This document shows positions 11,796 through 12,936 of a stretch of DNA of 12,936 nucleotides, in pieces. Source of the DNA: Saccoglossus kowalevskii (Eukaryota > Hemichordata > Enteropneusta > Harrimaniidae); NCBI RefSeq assembly GCF_000003605.2, contig NW_003135336.1:322385-335320 (forward strand), read 5' to 3'. Each line of letters opens with the position of its first letter. Position 1 is the stretch's first letter. The position numbers were made by a program, and so were the translations under genes. A model generated the notes under the pieces. It searched no databases and was not told the DNA's origin. It was given only the letters and a program-made list of their open reading frames with translations.

Positions 11796-12936
11796 ACTAC
11801 AAAGAATGGAAGTCATTGTGGTTACCCTATCTGTTTGCCTGTGTATGTGTGTAGATTCGTGTGAATGTTTGACCAGTTTTGAGGTAAAAACATTTGACAA
11901 TGTTCCCCAAAGCCTATTACCGGATACTCAATAGAATATAACTTGATGCATAACATGCATAACAGATCCAATTACTAGTCTATTATTAATAGTTCTCTAT
12001 GATAATATATAGCATCTAATCTACCACATATCTCACGCCTAAGCTAGCATTTTGAAAAATTAAACTGAATGTAATAAATAATGTCCAGCATAGTAAGGAT
12101 TGCTATGATTATATGTTGCATACTAATGCTGGGCTCATTGTTGTGATGTAAATCATTAGGCTGTCATGTTTTTCAATGACGCCGTTTATACATATCTGCT
12201 GTTCATCACTAAGAGAGAGGCAAGGTCTGCACTGCCAGGCTTGTCAGAATGATATTCTCTCTCAATCTGATTCACCTGCATTTCTATGATTGGGTTTGCA
12301 CAGAAGTTATGCATGAACGTATTATGCTAGCTATGGGCACCGATAACCGCTATAGTTGTCCCAATAATTAAGATTTTTTTATTTGGTTCTTGACCAACCG
12401 TTACAAATACCATTAATAATGTACGGTAACACAATTGTGCATACAATCGTGAAGGGGAAGCATGTGCAATTCGTCGATTGCGGCGCAGTTAAATATTTGT
12501 TTACAACACTCATGTATGCCGCTATTAATCACTTACGGTTTTCTCCATTTATTCAATACATGTCAAATCTGTGAAGAAATTAAATATAGATATGATATCC
12601 AGTTTGTGCACATATTATTCTATTAATGATTTCACCAATAGGTACCCGTGAAACCCATGGCGTGTAACTAGTACATCTACATTACATTTACATTATTCCA
12701 CAAAACTTTAAAAGCAGAATGTATCACTGATCCAACATTTCGTCTAACGCCATTACTCTCACATGAACTAATAACTCGATAACGCGGGCTTCGAAGTTCT
12801 ATTGTTATGTAAGTTCTATTTTGAGTAAATCAACCAATCACTCGCTTGCCAGGCATACTGTAGTGCGCATAGAAACCTATCCTCCGGCAAATTAGAGGAA
12901 AGAAACAAGACCATAACTACATCATGGTTTGCGAGA
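11796..12936. other. Terminal stretch, no gene seen
   Basis: AT-rich sequence without splice-supported frames. A 63-codon frame at 12383-12574 (+) is open but has no family I recognise. A small imperfect hairpin lies at 12085-12132. Confidence 0.45.
12085..12132. repeat. Small imperfect inverted repeat
   Basis: CCAGCATAGTA pairs with TACTAATGCTGG with one bulged base, around a loop of 25 bp. It could be a hairpin or a remnant of a short element. No function is implied. Confidence 0.3.

Noticed and set aside
12212-12263. GAGAGAGG...TTCTCTCTC as a structured RNA or tRNA
   Set aside because: Arms pair only in part and no tRNA box A or B sequence or cloverleaf is present.
12383-12574. 63-codon frame as a gene
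   Set aside because: No family recognised, no splice support; this length is expected by chance in AT-rich DNA.
1-12936. CRISPR array, bacterial operon or phage features
   Set aside because: No regular direct repeats with unique spacers, no ribosome-binding-site-led gene strings; the spliced metazoan modules rule out a bacterial reading.

Overview
The window looks like nuclear DNA from an invertebrate animal. It is AT-rich, about one third GC by eye. Open frames are short and bounded by GT/AG splice sites with pyrimidine-rich acceptors. The encoded modules (a signal-anchor segment, a C-type lectin fold, LDL-receptor class A repeats) belong to metazoan cell-surface proteins. Degenerate interspersed repeats and a GACAG-rich repeat tail also fit a metazoan. 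I lean towards a deuterostome such as a hemichordate, echinoderm or amphioxus, but the sequence alone does not settle this.

Positions about 290-9260, + strand, hold one multi-exon gene. I rebuilt it as 15 exons: a short N-terminal exon (297-329, or 290-329 if internal); a basic-plus-hydrophobic exon that makes a type II signal anchor (472-571); a 10-residue linker exon (906-935); four exons that each carry one copy of a roughly 140-residue four-cysteine module I cannot name (1168-1617, 1708-2131, 2760-3191, 4021-4426); two exons of a C-type lectin domain (4743-4895, 5417-5561); five LDL-receptor class A exons (5841-5954, 6038-6142, 6686-6799, 7687-7794, 7964-8074); and a last exon that ends the frame after one codon (TGA 8268-8270), followed by a 3' UTR with AATAAA at 8776 and 9236. 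Nearly all module exons are symmetric phase 1-1, the classic exon-shuffling arrangement. The predicted product is a membrane-anchored, largely extracellular receptor-like protein of about 900 residues.

The gene as it stands here is not clean. Module 2 has two frame breaks, one of them a 14-bp tandem duplication at 1772-1799. Module 4 has a frame break together with a missing internal strand. The third lectin exon, which should carry the WND motif and the last two cysteines, cannot be found in good condition. LDLa 2 is short. Either this is a decaying paralogue with intact splice sites, or the assembly contains errors.

The LDLa part (6104-8087) records its own history. A block made of a half LDLa exon, an intron and a whole LDLa exon is present twice. 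The second copy is split by about 400 bp that contain LDLa 4, so LDLa repeats were gained and lost by tandem duplication and deletion.

From 9261 to the end the window is mostly non-coding. It holds an 88- to 94-codon acidic coding-like fragment right after a C12 tract (9622-9906), a cluster of degenerate repeat monomers marked by ATGCAAAT and ending in a GACAG-rich tail (10897-11795), and about 1.1 kb at the end in which I see no gene.
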